From positions 56,144,425 to 56,208,424 of the forward strand of contig CM039464.1 of NCBI GenBank assembly GCA_022414725.1: 64,000 bases of DNA, read 5' to 3'. The notes beneath the pieces were generated by a model that saw only the letters and a program-made list of their open reading frames with translations, was not told where the DNA came from and made no database searches. Origin of the DNA: Microglena sp. YARC (taxonomy: Eukaryota; Chlorophyta; Chlorophyceae; Chlamydomonadales; Chlamydomonadaceae). This document shows, piece by piece, positions 1 through 11,178 of this stretch; within the stretch, counting starts at the first letter, position 1; the number at the start of each line of letters is the position of its first letter. A program made the translations under genes and the position numbers.

Positions 1-876
1 CTGAGTTTCCTTTTCCTGAGTTTGTTATACCAGTACATCCTCTTGCCCGTATACGGTACACACAAGTGTTTTTTATGTAACAGTCCAAGGTAGCCTGATT
101 TTGCTAATTGGACTTGGAACATTGCATACCCCATGAAGTGGGTCTCACTACCGGTACACAAACCAGCGGCACCGATGATTCAGCTAGAAATGTGTGGGCA
201 GTCTTACAGAAAGGCAGGCGCCCTTGAGGACGGTGACTCGGTGAGATACTCCTGCTTTAATCCAGACCAAGTCCAGGCTGGTGGCGTTCAGTGTTTACTA
301 CTGGTAGTCGACTACTCGTGTCCAGCTGCAGACAGTTATTGCAGCAACAAGTTGAAAAAGGAAATATTGTGCCAAAATGTGGAGTAGGCTTATTAACTGG
401 GTGTGGGATTTGAAAAAGTGATTAAGGACGCCAACTTTTGATCAAGGATGTTAACTTTTGAATGCAAAGGTATTTCGGGCTTGGGACTTGCCAAGTTAAA
501 GTGGGGGACTTGCTGTTAGCGGAACGATAGAATGAGAGGCGTGTGTGCAAACTACAGGACAAGTTACAAGAGGGAGCAGAGCTTCAAATAGAGGCGCCGT
601 CACTGTGGAAAGAGATTAGGGTCTAGGGTCAGACGGACAGAAGGACATTATGACAGACGGACACGAGACACAGGGAATAGGACAGTAGGCAGCCAGGGGG
701 GGGGGTCTGCAGAAGGGTGCCTTTACCCTTTTTTGTGATGGGGTCTTTCACATTTTTTTGCCCCCCCCTGGTTTGACCAAGTGACCAGGCCTGACAAAAC
801 GAAAATTCGAAGATTCTAAGCAGGGTTCACCTTCCCTGCTCGGAAACCGTATGCCGGATCCGGGCCGAAATCCTAG

Positions 877-908
<32 letters not shown>

Positions 909-1112
909 AGCCCAGGACCCCAGTCCCCGGCGTCGTCCCCCTCCCCTCTGCCTTCAGCTTCCTACAGCCCCCCCAGCCCCCTATACGGTTCAGTACTAGA
1001 AACTGCATCCAAGGTTGCGAGCCGTGTTTACGTTCAACCCTTGCGACCTCAATTTGTCTCCTTGTGCAAGTCTGGCTCTATCATATTTAACAGAACAACC
1101 TTGCGCATCTTT
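1..1112. other. left flank, no gene recognised
   Basis: No family, splice-bounded exon or repeat shared with the rest of the window is visible here. An 84-codon open frame at 133-387 (+) has no recognisable motif and no second copy. Around 750-1000 the sequence is dominated by C- and G-rich low-complexity DNA. Similarity to the second copy of the large duplication starts only near 1113. Confidence 0.6.
877..908. repeat. 32-nt poly-C homopolymer
   Basis: An uninterrupted C run. Similar long G/C runs occur at 12878-12925, 17623-17648, 20030-20063 and 29544-29575. Lengths in an assembly should be treated as approximate. Confidence 0.9.
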
Positions 1113-1422
1113 TTCCTCAGGTCGCGTCCTCTATGGCTCGGTTCTGTTCTGAACGTTCTTTTCTCGAGCCCTTGCGAGGACAAGCATTTGTTGTTCGCGA
1201 GTCCATTTAGACCATCGTTAAAAGCGCAGCCTTAGGCATATTTTGCGTCCGAGGAGTACCAGAGTCGAATCGAGCAGACTCTGGGGCATAAAGTTCACTT
1301 TCGGTATGTTTGGACCCATGCACCTTCTATCTATGACCCATATCCTATGTAACCCAACTCATGTAACTGAACCCATCCAACGCATGCTCATGCCCAGGTG
1401 CAGATTGTAGCAAGATAGCTTC

Positions 1423-1545
1423 ATGAAGACTAGGGGTGACGACCCCGAAAAGAGGCTTGCCATTGGTATTCAGAGGAGGCCCGACAATGACAGACGCCAT
1501 ACAACTTATATAACTGAAGTTATGAAACTCAGGGCTTACCAGCAG
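1423..1545 (+). CDS. exon 1 of Ala/Glu/Lys-rich repeat protein gene (copy A)
   Basis: This is a 41-codon exon starting at ATG 1423. It encodes a short basic segment (MKTRGDDPEKRLAIGIQRR then a DNDRRH stretch) and ends in AYQQ at a strong donor, CAG|GTGAGT (1543-1551). It ends in phase 0, matching the phase-0 acceptor TGTGCAG|GCT at 3186/3187. The long downstream frame has no ATG at its start, so a spliced leader exon is needed. The same arrangement occurs in copy B (49717-49935 joined to 50657), where donor, acceptor and phase are conserved. The first ATG is inferred only from the open frame and the conservation between copies. No known domain was recognised. Confidence 0.6.
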
Positions 1546-2104
1546 GTGAGTGGGTACCGCGCTTTGATTAAAAGTGCTACAGTACGTACCTTAGTGTTCG
1601 GGTGTTTTGGGGGTGCTACGTTACAGCCCGGTGGGGTTGCCTGCTTGGGGGAAAACAGCTGCTAGTAGCACCCCGAAGGCCACTAGGAGCACCATGGTGG
1701 TTGCAGAACTCATCATTATACTAAACCCTGGTGGGTGCAGAACTCATGCATGCCATATTGGGGGTCATATAGAGCCAATGATGCTTTCTACATTATCATT
1801 GTCATAGTGCGTATTGACTGTTCTCTGCATGCACTACTGCCCTTTCACTTCTTTATCTTATGTTTATTATTATTGCTGCTTTATATTATTGCTGCTTTAT
1901 ATTAATGCTGCTTTATAGACACCTCAGTCTTTACGTTTTTACGTTTTTACGTTTTTTTGTAGCTATTGGATTCATGGAACTGTCTTCTCATCTCATTACA
2001 ACTCAAATCAACTCAAATCAACAGGATATCAAACCTATGTTATTGCTGCTTTATCGTCTGACTTCGGTAGGAGGCATAGATTGTTTTGGTCTTGGAACCG
2101 GGCC

Positions 2105-2340
2105 AAGGGAGCTGCAGCCCCGACAGCTGAGCTAGAAAAGTAGAGAGCCAGTTGTAATCTCCAGGAACAGAAAAGGAAACTGAGACAAGTTCGAAGAGCG
2201 TGTCGCAAGCGACACGAACAAGTCCTATGCAGCGTCGCAAGCGACGCAGAAAATTGGCGAAGTGTGTTGGTAACGAAACGAAAGGTGGCAACGATGGAGC
2301 TGACCAGAGCGAGTTAGTTACGCGACCGTTGGCTGACGTG
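2105..2340. repeat. gene fragment plus inverted promoter-side fragment inside the intron
   Basis: 2105-2205 resembles exon 2 of the Ala-rich gene: GCAGCCCCGACAGCTG is followed by a degraded ELEK and EQKRKLRQ coding track with an internal stop. 2190-2340 is the reverse complement of the sequence just upstream of copy B (about 49287-49407), including the block around GTCGCAAGCGACGC. The two pieces are fused head to head, which suggests a rearranged extra copy of this gene's 5' region landed in the intron. Confidence 0.55.
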
Positions 2341-2498
2341 TCAGGCTTCAACTTTTTCCCCGGTCAAACGAACAAATGGGTCAACATGGGGGCTCCCGCC
2401 CCCTTGAAGAGGGGGCTCCGCCAAAAACATTTTGATAGTGCACATTGACTGTTTTCTGCATGCACTACTGCACTTTCACTTTATCATCTTGTCCCAGA

Positions 2499-2661
2499 CA
2501 GGGTCCTACAAAGCGCGCGCGGCAGCGTGATTTCACGCACACCTTTTGAGACCCACTGCGCGTATCGCGCAGTTTTTGCGCTTTTTGCACTACAAAGCGC
2601 TGACCAATTTGACGTTTGTGCGCTTTAAGCGCTGACCAATTTGACAAAATGTAGTACCCTG
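2499..2661. mobile_element. hAT-type MITE, GCGC-rich family (CAGGGT...ACCCTG)
   Basis: 163 bp with terminal inverted repeats CAGGGTCCTACAAA and TTTTGTAGTACCCTG (inverted). It is flanked by perfect 8-bp target duplications GTCCCAGA (2491-2498 and 2662-2669). Copy B carries the empty site (GTACCAGA) near 50294. The interior is rich in AAAGCGC and GCGCGC palindromic words. A relative with its own duplication is at 58071-58266. The 8-bp duplication and CAGGG termini are hallmarks of hAT elements. Confidence 0.85.
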
Positions 2662-2763
2662 GTCCCAGAGTCTGATCAACACACTTGTGTAGGACTGCCT
2701 CCACAGATTACATGGACAACACCCTGAAGTTTAGGGCTAGAGCTAGGGCTAGCGCACGGAGAC

Positions 2764-2985
2764 CAGGGTTTTTTCTTTCCGGAATATATTCCGATCGGAA
2801 TACGAGACCCCGTTTTGGCCCAAATTATCGGATTAACAATGTTTTTTGTTTTTTTTGACTGAAAATGACTAAATATGACCCCAATCGACCAAAATCGGAC
2901 TAAGGATCCTGTTTTGGGAGGAAAAAAGTGAGGGGAAAAAAGAAAAGGAATAAGATTTCCTCTTGATTTGAAAAAAATATCCCTG
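2764..2985. mobile_element. hAT-type MITE, CAGGG(A)TTTTTT family
   Basis: 222 bp. It begins CAGGGTTTTTTC and ends in ATATCCCTG. It is flanked by perfect 8-bp duplications ACGGAGAC (2756-2763 and 2986-2993). The copy B intron has the unoccupied site CACGGAGACCTAG near 50380. It belongs with 25595-25818 and the larger 53977-55057 element, which share the inner GACCCCGTTTTGG / CCAAAACGGGGTC motif. Confidence 0.85.
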
Positions 2986-3186
2986 ACGGAGACCTAGTCT
3001 TTGAGGCGCAAATCCTTTTTAAAAAGAAAGCAACTGAAATTTTGTGCCTCATTCTCATACTCACTCTTGTGTAGTAGTACTAGTATTTGTAGTATTCATA
3101 TTAGTATTAGTATTAGTATTAGTATTAGTATTATGAGATAGTTTTTTTTTATTGCCCTCTGATGAGCATGCCTTGCTCATGTGCAG

Positions 3187-6100
3187 GCTTCAAACCAGGC
3201 ACCACCACCTCCACTACCATGGTGGTGCAAGGCAGCTGCAGACTCGGTAGCTGAGGCGCCACCAGGACCACCACAACCACTACCATGGTGGTTGACGGCA
3301 GCAGCTGACCCGGGGGCAAGGAGCAGCACCCAGGAACATAGCAAGAAACTGAGAAAACAGGAAGCTAGGGCAGCTAAAGACCTGCTGCAGCTGAGTAAAA
3401 CAAGCAGAGAGGCAGATGCAGACCCGGTAGCTAAGGCAGCGAAAGAGCTGCTACAGCTGGGCAAAAGAAGCAGAGAGGCAGCTGAGGTAGAGGAGGAGAG
3501 AGCCAGGCGTAGTGTTAAGGAGCATAAAAGGAAAATGAGAACACAGGAAGCTGAGGCAGCTAAAGACCTGCTGCAGCTGAGTAGAATAAGCAGAGAGGCA
3601 GATGCAGAATCATCAGATGAGGTAGCTGCTGAGAGGGAGACAACCGGTAGCAGTACCCTGGAACAGAAAAATAAATTGAGAAAACAGGAAGCTGAGGCAG
3701 CTAAAAACCTGCTGCAGATGAGTAGAATAAGCAGAGAGGCAGATGCAGAATCATCAGATGAGGTAGCTGCTGAGAGGGAGACAGCCAGGAGCTGTACCCA
3801 GGGACAGAACAGGAAACCGAGAAATCAGGAAGCTAAGGCAGCTAACGACCTGCTGCAGCTGAGTAAAAGAAGCAGATGTGCAGCTGCAGCCCCGACAGCT
3901 GCGCTAGAGGAGGAGAGAGCCAGGCGTAGTGTCAAGGAACAGAAAAAGAAACTGAAAAAACAGGAATCTAAGGCAGCTAAAGAACTGCTGCAGCTGAGTA
4001 AGAGAAGCAGAGAGGCAGCTGCAGACCCGGTAGCTGAAGCACCTGCTGAACTGCTGCCGGAGAAAGCCAGACACAGTACCCAGGCTCGCTGCGATTCAAA
4101 AAGGGAAGCTAAGGCAACTGCAGAGCCAATGGCAGCTGCAGACGTGGCAGCTGAGGCAGCTGCAGACCCGGTTGCTGAGCTAGAGAAGGAGAGGGCCAGG
4201 CGTAGTGCCAAGGCACGCAACAGGCAACTGAAAAAACTGGAAGCTAAGGCAGCTGCAGATGCAATTGCAGCTGCAGACCCGGTAGCTGAGCTAGAGAAGG
4301 AGAGAGCCAGGCGTAGTGTCAAGGCACACAACAGGCAACTGAAAAAACTGGTAGTTGGGGCAGCTGCAGACCTAGGGGCAAAGACAGGGACTAATGCTGT
4401 TGCAGCTGATCTAAGGAAGGAGCAAGCTAAGCTATGTAAACAGACTTCCAAGGCTAGCCAACAGGTAGCTGAGGCAGCTGCTGACCTGGTAGGTGTAGTC
4501 CCGTTAGCACAGGCTGATGCAGTAGCTGACCCTGTAGCTGAGGCAGTAGCTGAGGCAGGTGCAGTGTCCAGGCACACAACAGGGGCTAAGGCAGTAGCTG
4601 ACCCTGTAGCTGAGGCAGCTGCAGACCCGGTAGCTGAGACGCCACCAGGTACACCACAACCACTACCATGGTGGTTGACGACAGCAGCAGAACCGGGGGC
4701 TGCTAAGGCTGCTGCATCTGAGCTATGGATTGAGCGAGCCAAGCTACAGAAACAGACCTCCAGGGATAGAAAAGAGGAAGCTAAAGTAGCTGAGGACAAT
4801 GTAGCTGAGCCTGCAGATGCGGTAGCTGACTCTGCAGACCTTCTAGCTGAGCTAGAGAAGTGCGCCAGGCGTAGTCGTTTTACGCTAAAACGACACAGGC
4901 GTCTCAGAAAGCTGGAAGCTAAGGCAGCTGCACATGCAATGGCAGGTGCAGATGCAATGGCAGGTGCAGACGCAATGGCAGCTGCAGATGCAATGGCAGG
5001 TGCAGACGCAATGGCAGGTGCAGATGCAAGGGCAGCTGAGCTAGAGAAGGAGATAATCAGGCTAAGTGTGAAGGTACGGCACTTGCAACTGAGAAAGCTG
5101 GAAGTTGAGGCAGCTGCAGTAGCTACGGCAGCTGCAGAAGCTAAGGCAGGTGCAGACACAATGGCAGCTGCAGATGCATTGGCAGCTGAGCTAGAGAAGG
5201 AGAGCGCCAGGCTTAGTGTCAAGGCACGACACAGGGAACTGAGAAAGCTGGAAGATAAAGTAGCTGCAAAAGCTAAGGCTGGAGTAGAAGCAATGGCAGC
5301 TGCAGAAGCTAAGAGGGCTGTAGACGCAATGGCAGCTGCAGGTGCAGACACAATGGCAGCTGCAGGTGCAGACACAATGGCAGCTGCAGGTGCAGACACA
5401 ATGGCAGCTGCAGGTGCAGACACAATGGCAGCTGCAGGTGCAGACACAATGGCAGCTGCAGGTGCAGACACAATGGCAGCTGCAGGTGCAGACACAATGG
5501 CAGCTGCAGGTGCAGACACAATGGCAGCTGCAGGTGCAGACACAATGGCAGCTGCAGGTGCAGACACAATGGCAGCTGCAGGTGCAGACACAATGGCAGC
5601 TGCAGGTGCAGAAACAATGGCAGCTGCAGGTGCAGACACAATGGCAGCTGCAGGTGCAGACACAATGGCAGCTGCAGAAGCTAAAGCACCTGCAGATGCA
5701 ATGGCAACTGAGCTAGAGAAGGAGAGAATCAGGTGTAGTGTCCAGGCACACAACAAGCAGCTGAGAAAACTGGAGGCGAAGGCAGATGCAGACGCAATGG
5801 CAGCTTGGCTAGAGAAGGAAAAAATCAGGCGTAGTGTCCAGGCACACAACAGGCAACTGGAAGCTGCAGAAGCAACGGCAGCTGCAGCTAAAAAAACAGA
5901 GAAAACTGGAAGCTATAGCACCAATGGCAGGCAACTGAAAAAACTGGAAGCTATAGCAGCAATGGCAGCTCAAATAAATGGCAGGAAATTAGAAAAACTG
6001 GAAGCTATGGCAGCAATGGCAGCTCAAATAAATGGCAGGAAATTGGAAAAACTGGAAGCTATGGCAGCAATGGCAGCTCAAGTAAATGGCAGGAAACTGA

Positions 6101-9100
6101 AAAAACTGGATGCCATGGCAGCTCAAGCAAATGGCAGGAAACTGCAAAACTGGAAGCTATGGCAGCAATGGTAGCTCAAGCAAATGACAGGAAACTGCAA
6201 AAGCTAGAAGCTAAGGCAGCTAAGGCAGCTGAAAAAGATAAAGCAGATGCAGAAGCTAAGGCAGCTAAGGCAGCTGAAAAAGGTGAAGCAGATGCAGAAG
6301 CTAAGGCAGCTAAGGCAGCTGAAAAAGGTAAAGCAGATGCAGAAGCTAAGGCAGCTAAGGCAGCTGAAAAAGATAAAGCAGATGCAGAAGCTAAGGCTTA
6401 CAGGGATAGAGAACAGGCAGCTGAGCTAGAGAAGGAGAGAGCCAGGCGTAGTGTCAAGGCACACAACAGGCAACTGGAAAAACTGGAAGTTGGGGCAGCT
6501 GCAGACCTAGGGGCAAAGACAGGGACTAATGCTGCTGCAGCTGATCTAAGGAAGGAGCAAGCTAAGCTATGTAAACAGACTTCCAAGGCTAGCCAACAGG
6601 TAGCTGAGGCAGCTGCTGACCTGGTAGGTGTAGACCCGGCAGCCGTTCTAGAGGAGGAGAGAGCCATGCGTAGTGTCCAGGAACAGAACATCGAACTGAG
6701 AAAACAGGAAGCTAGGGCAGCTAAAGAACTGCTGCAGCTGAGTAAAATAAGCAGAGAGGCAGCTGCAGACCCGATAGGTTTAGACCCGGTAGCACAGGCT
6801 GATGCAGTAGCTGACCATGTAGCTGAGGCAGTAGCTGAGGCAGGTGTAGTGTCCAGGCACATAACAGGGGCTAAGGCAGCTGCAGACCCGGAAGCTGAGG
6901 CAGCTGCTGAACTGCTGTCGGAGAAAGCCAGACACAGGGCCCAGGCCTACCCAGCTGCATACCAGACAGATGAGGCTGCTACCGCCCTTGTAACTGAGCA
7001 AGAGAAGAAGACAGCAAAGCTGTATGAACAGACTTCCAATGCTAGACAAAAGATAGAGGAGGAAATAGCCCGGCTGAATCCCGAGGCGCGCATGATCCCT
7101 CCAACTGATCAAGAGAAGGAGAGAGCCAAGCTGTATAAAACGTGCTCCAGGGCTAGACAACAGATAGACAAGGAAATAGCCAGACTCAATTCCCTGGCTT
7201 CCAGGCATACAATACAGGTAGCTAGGGCAGATGTAGACCCTGCTGCTGAGGCTGCTGCAGGCCCGGTAGTACAGGCTGCTGTAGACCAGGCAGCTGAGGA
7301 AGCTACAGACCAGGTAGCTGAGGAAGCTACAGATGCGGTGGTTGAGGCGGTTGCAGACCTGATGGGGCTGAAGAAAAGGAGGAGAGAGCCAGAGGCAATG
7401 CCAGCTGCAGACCCGGTAACTGGCCCGGACGTCCATGTGGCGGGGTCAGTAGCTACTGCCCTTGTAGCTGAGGTTGTAGCTGAGCGAAAGAGGGAGAGGC
7501 TCAGGTGTTACAACCAGGCCTACAGGGATAGAGGAAAGATAGCTAATGCCGCTGCAGACCTGATGGAGCTGAGCAAGAGGATGAGAGAGACAGACCCTAT
7601 GCCAGCTACATTTGCGGTAGCTGAGGAAGCTACAGACCCGGTAGCTGAGGAAAAGCCAGCTACATACCCGGTAGCTGAGGATGCTACAGACCCGGTGGCT
7701 GAGGCAGCTGCAGACCTGATGGAGCTGAGCAGAAGGATGGGAGAGACAGACCCAATGCCAACTACATTCGCGGTAGCTGAGGAAGCTACAGACCCGGTGG
7801 CTGAGGCAAAGCCAGCTACATACCCGGTAGCTGAGGAAGCTACAGACCCGGTAGCTGAGGCAAAGCCAGCTACATACCCGGTAGCTAAGGAAGCTACAGA
7901 CCCGGTAGCTGAGGAAGCTACAGACCCAGTAGCTGAGGCAAAGCCAGCTTCATACCCGGTAGCTGAGGAAGCTACAGACCCAGTAGCTGAGGCAAAGCCA
8001 GCTTCATACCCAGTAGCTGAGGAAGCTACAGACCCGGTGGCTGAGGCAGCTGCAGACCTGATGGAGCTGAGCAGAAGGATGAGAGAGACAGACCCAATGC
8101 CAACTACATTCGTGGTAGCTGAGGAAGCTACAGACCCGGTGGCTGAGGCAAAGCCAGTTACATACCCGGTAGCTGAGGAAGCTACAGACCAGGTAGCTGA
8201 GGAAAAGCCAGCTACATACCCGGTAGCTAAGGAAGCTACAGACCCGGTAGCTGAGGAAGCTACAGACCCGGTAGCTGAGGAAGCTACAGACCCGGTAGCT
8301 GAGGCAAAGCCAGCTACATACCCGGTAGCTGAGGAAGCTACAGACCCGGTAGCTGAGGCAAAGCCAGCTACATACCCGGTAGCTGAGGAAGCTACAGACC
8401 CAGTAGCTGAGGCAAAGCCAGCTTCATACCCGGTAGCTGAGGAAGCTACAGACCCGGTAGCTGAGGCAAAGCCAGCTACATACCCGGTAGCTGAGGAAGC
8501 TACAGACCCGGTTGCTGAGGCCGCTGCAGAGCTGCTGGATCTGAGCAAAAAGATGAGAGAGACAGACCAAATATCAGCTGCAGACCAGGTAGCTGAGGCG
8601 CCTCCACCACAAAGATCCAGACGCAAGGCAGCTGCTGACCCGGTGGCTGAGGCAGCTGCAGACCTGCTGGAGCTGAGCAAAAGGAGGAGGGAGCCAGAGG
8701 CAATACCAGCTGCAGACCCGGTAGGTCAGGCTGCTGCAGACCAGGTAGCTGAGGAAGCTGCAGACCAGGTAGCTGAGAAAGTTGCAGACCAGGTAGCTGA
8801 GGAAGCTGCGGACCAGGTAGCTGAGGAAGCTGCAGTCCCGGTAGGTCAGGCTGCTGCAGACCAGGTAGCTGAGGAAGCTGCAGACCAGGTAGCTGAGGAA
8901 GCTGCAGTCCCGGTAGGTCAGGCTGCTGCAGACCAGGTAGCTGAGGAAGCTGCAGACCAGATAGTCCAGGCTACTGATGACACGGTTCTACCTAAAAGGA
9001 CCAGAGATGCAACTGCCCTTGCAGCCAAGGAAAGGAAGAAGGAAGACAGACTCTCTAAAGAGGCTGCTAAGGCCAGACAGCGGGTAGCTAAGGCAGCTGC

Positions 9101-9428
9101 AGACACAGTAGCTAAGGCTGCTGTAGCTGAGTTTGAGCAGGAGTTTCGCAGGCCTGGTGTCGTACGCAATCATCTATATGTCACGGCTTACAGCGCCAGA
9201 CAGCAGGTAGCTAAGGCAGCTGTGGCTGAGTTCGAGCAGGAGTTTTGCAGGCCTGATGCCGTACGCAATCATCTATATGTCACGGCTTACAGCGCCAGAC
9301 AGCAGGTAGCTAAGGCAGCTGCGTCTGAGCACAAGCAGGAGAGAGGAAGTGTGACGGATAATGATCTTCACCCTGCGCCCCCTCGAGGAGGTGAAGACTA
9401 CCCGGAACCAGGCGAACTGGCAGGCTAG
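3187..9428 (+). CDS. exon 2 of giant Ala/Glu/Lys-rich helical repeat protein (copy A, one frameshift)
   Basis: This is a coding exon of about 6.2 kb, open from the TGTGCAG acceptor to TAG at 9426-9428. It is broken once: a six-base CAAAAC stretch at 6144-6149 lacks one A compared with neighbouring repeat units, moving the frame from 3187-6147 to 6159-9428. Repaired, it would be about 2,080 residues. It starts with two proline/tryptophan patches (PPPLPWW and PQPLPWW). It then runs through dozens of diverged ~25-40-residue helical repeats, each a basic core (ELEKERARRSVKAHNRQL type) followed by Ala-rich linkers. A middle block repeats DPVAEAKPATYPVAEEAT. The C-terminal part repeats a YVTAYSARQQVAKAA unit. 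Predicted character: charged alpha-helix or coiled coil, no membrane segment, no recognised catalytic domain. The role is unknown; a structural or nucleic-acid-binding scaffold is speculation. Confidence 0.6.
5341..5676 (+). repeat. 14-unit 24-bp in-frame coding array (AAAGADTM)
   Basis: Fourteen consecutive copies of GGTGCAGACACAATGGCAGC plus TGCA, almost identical (one unit carries GAAACA). It adds 8 residues per unit inside exon 2. The near-perfect homogeneity indicates recent expansion or ongoing homogenisation. Copy B has no comparable perfect array, only scattered AGADAM units. Confidence 0.95.
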
Positions 9429-10100
9429 TCTTTGACCGAGTAGACAGACCTATCGCTGTCTAGTCTGGACAGTTGCCCCAAAAGACCTAGGCACGGTTAG
9501 GGTATAAGCTAGGGTCAACATATGCTTCACGGTAGATGAAGAATCATCCTACACAGTCAGGGTAAATGCTAGGGTCAACATATGCTTAATAGTAGAAAAC
9601 AAACGCCCTACACAGTCAGCTTATAAGCTAGGGTTGACATACGCTTGACGGTAGGCGAATGAACGCCCTACACAGTCAGGGTATACACTAGGGTCAACAT
9701 ACGCTTGACGGTAGGCGAATGAACGCCCTACGCAGTCAGGGTATACGCTAGGGTCAACATACGCTTGACGGTAGGCGAATGAACGCCCTACACAGTCAGG
9801 GTATACGCTAGGGTCAACATACGCTTGACGGTAGGCGAATGAACGCCCTACGCAGTCAGGGTATACGCTAGGGTCAACATACGCTTAACGGTAGGCGAAT
9901 GAACGCCCTACACAGTCAGGGTATACGCTAGGGTCAACATACGCTTGACGGTAGGCGAATGAACGCCCTACACAGTCAGGGTTTACGCTAGGGTCAACAT
10001 ACGCTTGACGGTAGGCGAATGAACGCCCTACACAGTCAGGGTATACGCTAGGGTCAACATACGCTTGACGGTAGGCGAATAAACGCCCTACACAGTCAAG
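9429..10100. repeat. 60-bp minisatellite downstream of the Ala-rich gene
   Basis: About ten units with a 60-bp period from roughly 9490. Each contains CCCTACACAGTCAGGGTATA, then GCTAGGGTCAACATACGCTT and GACGGTAGGCGAAT. The first three units are diverged and the later ones nearly identical. A diverged counterpart lies at 53830-53976 and 55058-55240. No gene was seen between 9429 and 10280. 10187-10260 is a GGT/GTG-rich low-complexity tract. Confidence 0.9.
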
Positions 10101-10280
10101 CTTTATGGTATTCTAGCTACACTTACTTGGAGCATCCCCCCAGCGTTCAAGGTATTCTGACGCGTACTCAGTGAGACGTTTCTTCGGTATTGGTGGTGGT
10201 GGTGGTGGTCTGGTGGTGGTGTTTTGTGGTGGTAGTGGTTTGTGTCTGCATGTGAGGTGTGTGTTTGTGATGGTGTGACA

Positions 10281-10483
10281 CACTGTTTCTTTTTTTGGCT
10301 ACGCACGGCAGCTTCTGGCCAGCTCCACTAGCCAGCCACTGGGTCAAACCCAAAGCTTGCAGCTGCATCAGAATGCCTGTCATGTCGGCTTTCAGACGTA
10401 CTATAAAGCATCAGTTTTGGCCCAAGGACAAGGAAAGGGAGCTGCATAGAAGCTGCTATGCATAGCTAAAAAAGGAAACAGTG
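10281..10483. mobile_element. hAT-type MITE, CACTGTTTC family
   Basis: 203 bp with terminal inverted repeats CACTGTTTCTTTTTTT and AAAAAAGGAAACAGTG. Perfect 8-bp duplications GTGTGACA lie at 10273-10280 and 10484-10491. The orthologous insertion is in copy B at about 55554-55755, so it predates the duplication. No coding capacity. Confidence 0.85.
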
Positions 10484-10491
10484 GTGTGACA

Positions 10492-11089
10492 GCAGTTGCC
10501 CATCGCGTGCTTCAGGATCTGCATGCGTCACAGATTCATTTGTCACAGCCAGACCTGGTAGATGAGGCGGCAACTCACACTGCTGGTATCATTACGCTGC
10601 GTTCAGTGATTGGGTGTTGAAGAACATCTATTCAGACGCATACTCAGTAAGACGTACTCATATGTCACAGCCAGACCTGGTAGATGAGGCAGCAACTCAC
10701 AATGCTAGTCTCCAGGGTCCTACATATTGTCATTTCGGGTTGCGCTTTTGACGCAACTGCCCACTGTTTCTTTTTGGGGCTACGCACGGCAGCTTCCGGC
10801 CAGCTCCACTAGCCAGCCACTGGGTCAAACTCAAAGCTTGCAGCTGCATCAGAATGCCTGTAAAGTCGGCTTTCAGACGCACTATATAGCATCAGTTTTG
10901 GCCCAAGGACAGGGAAAGGGAGCTGCATAGAAGCTGCTACGCATAGCTAAAAAAGAAACAGTGCAACTGCCTCCGGTGGGGTTGCGCTTTTGACTCAGTT
11001 GAAAACGGAAATCTGCGCGCTGCGCCCAGAGGGGGTTTTAAATGTTTGCGTCAAACGCGCAGTCGGGATCCAAAACCATGCGCGCTAGA
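10492..11089 (+). pseudogene. conserved coding remnant (DEAAT repeat), interrupted by a MITE
   Basis: Codons matching the open frame at 55886-56149 run from about 10617: KNIYSDAYS, then SQPDLVDEAATHNA, then YCHFGL. A MITE at 10762-10963 then splits the frame inside FDATA. They resume with QLKTEICALRPEGVLNV and end near the TAG at 11087-11089. An upstream second copy of the SQPDLVDEAATH motif (10546-10590) shows an internal duplication. The family is unrecognised. In this copy the frame is destroyed by the MITE and an upstream frame change. Confidence 0.45.
10762..10963. mobile_element. hAT-type MITE, CACTGTTTC family, second insertion
   Basis: 202 bp, same family as 10281-10483, ends CACTGTTTCTTTTT and AAAAAGAAACAGTG. 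Perfect 8-bp duplications CAACTGCC lie at 10754-10761 and 10964-10971. Copy B keeps the empty site GACGCAACTGCCTCC near 56027. The insertion is therefore specific to copy A and younger than the duplication. Confidence 0.88.
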
Positions 11090-11178
11090 GCACAAGAGCG
11101 CGAGTCATGTAGCACCCTGCTGGCCTCGCTAAGAGGCATTCAGAGATTAGGAGTTGAAGGACATGTATCTGATACTCT

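Larger units (their letters stand above)
1546..3186 (+). other. phase-0 intron of the Ala-rich gene (copy A)
   Basis: A GT-AG intron of 1641 bp. The copy B intron is 721 bp. The extra length in A is explained mainly by two hAT-type MITEs (2499-2661, 2764-2985) and an inserted block around 2105-2340. A TAGTATTAGTAT-type simple repeat near 3070-3130 precedes the acceptor, and its counterpart in copy B is an ATT-rich tract. The only other open frames are short and unshared. Confidence 0.6.

Noticed and set aside
3825..5849. 674-codon minus-strand frame opposite the Ala-rich exon
   Set aside because: It mirrors GC-periodic Ala/Ser repeats on the opposite strand; the plus strand has the splice sites and conserved ends.
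9490..10100. CRISPR-like array
   Set aside because: The whole 60-bp period is conserved with no unique spacers, so it is a minisatellite in a eukaryotic setting.
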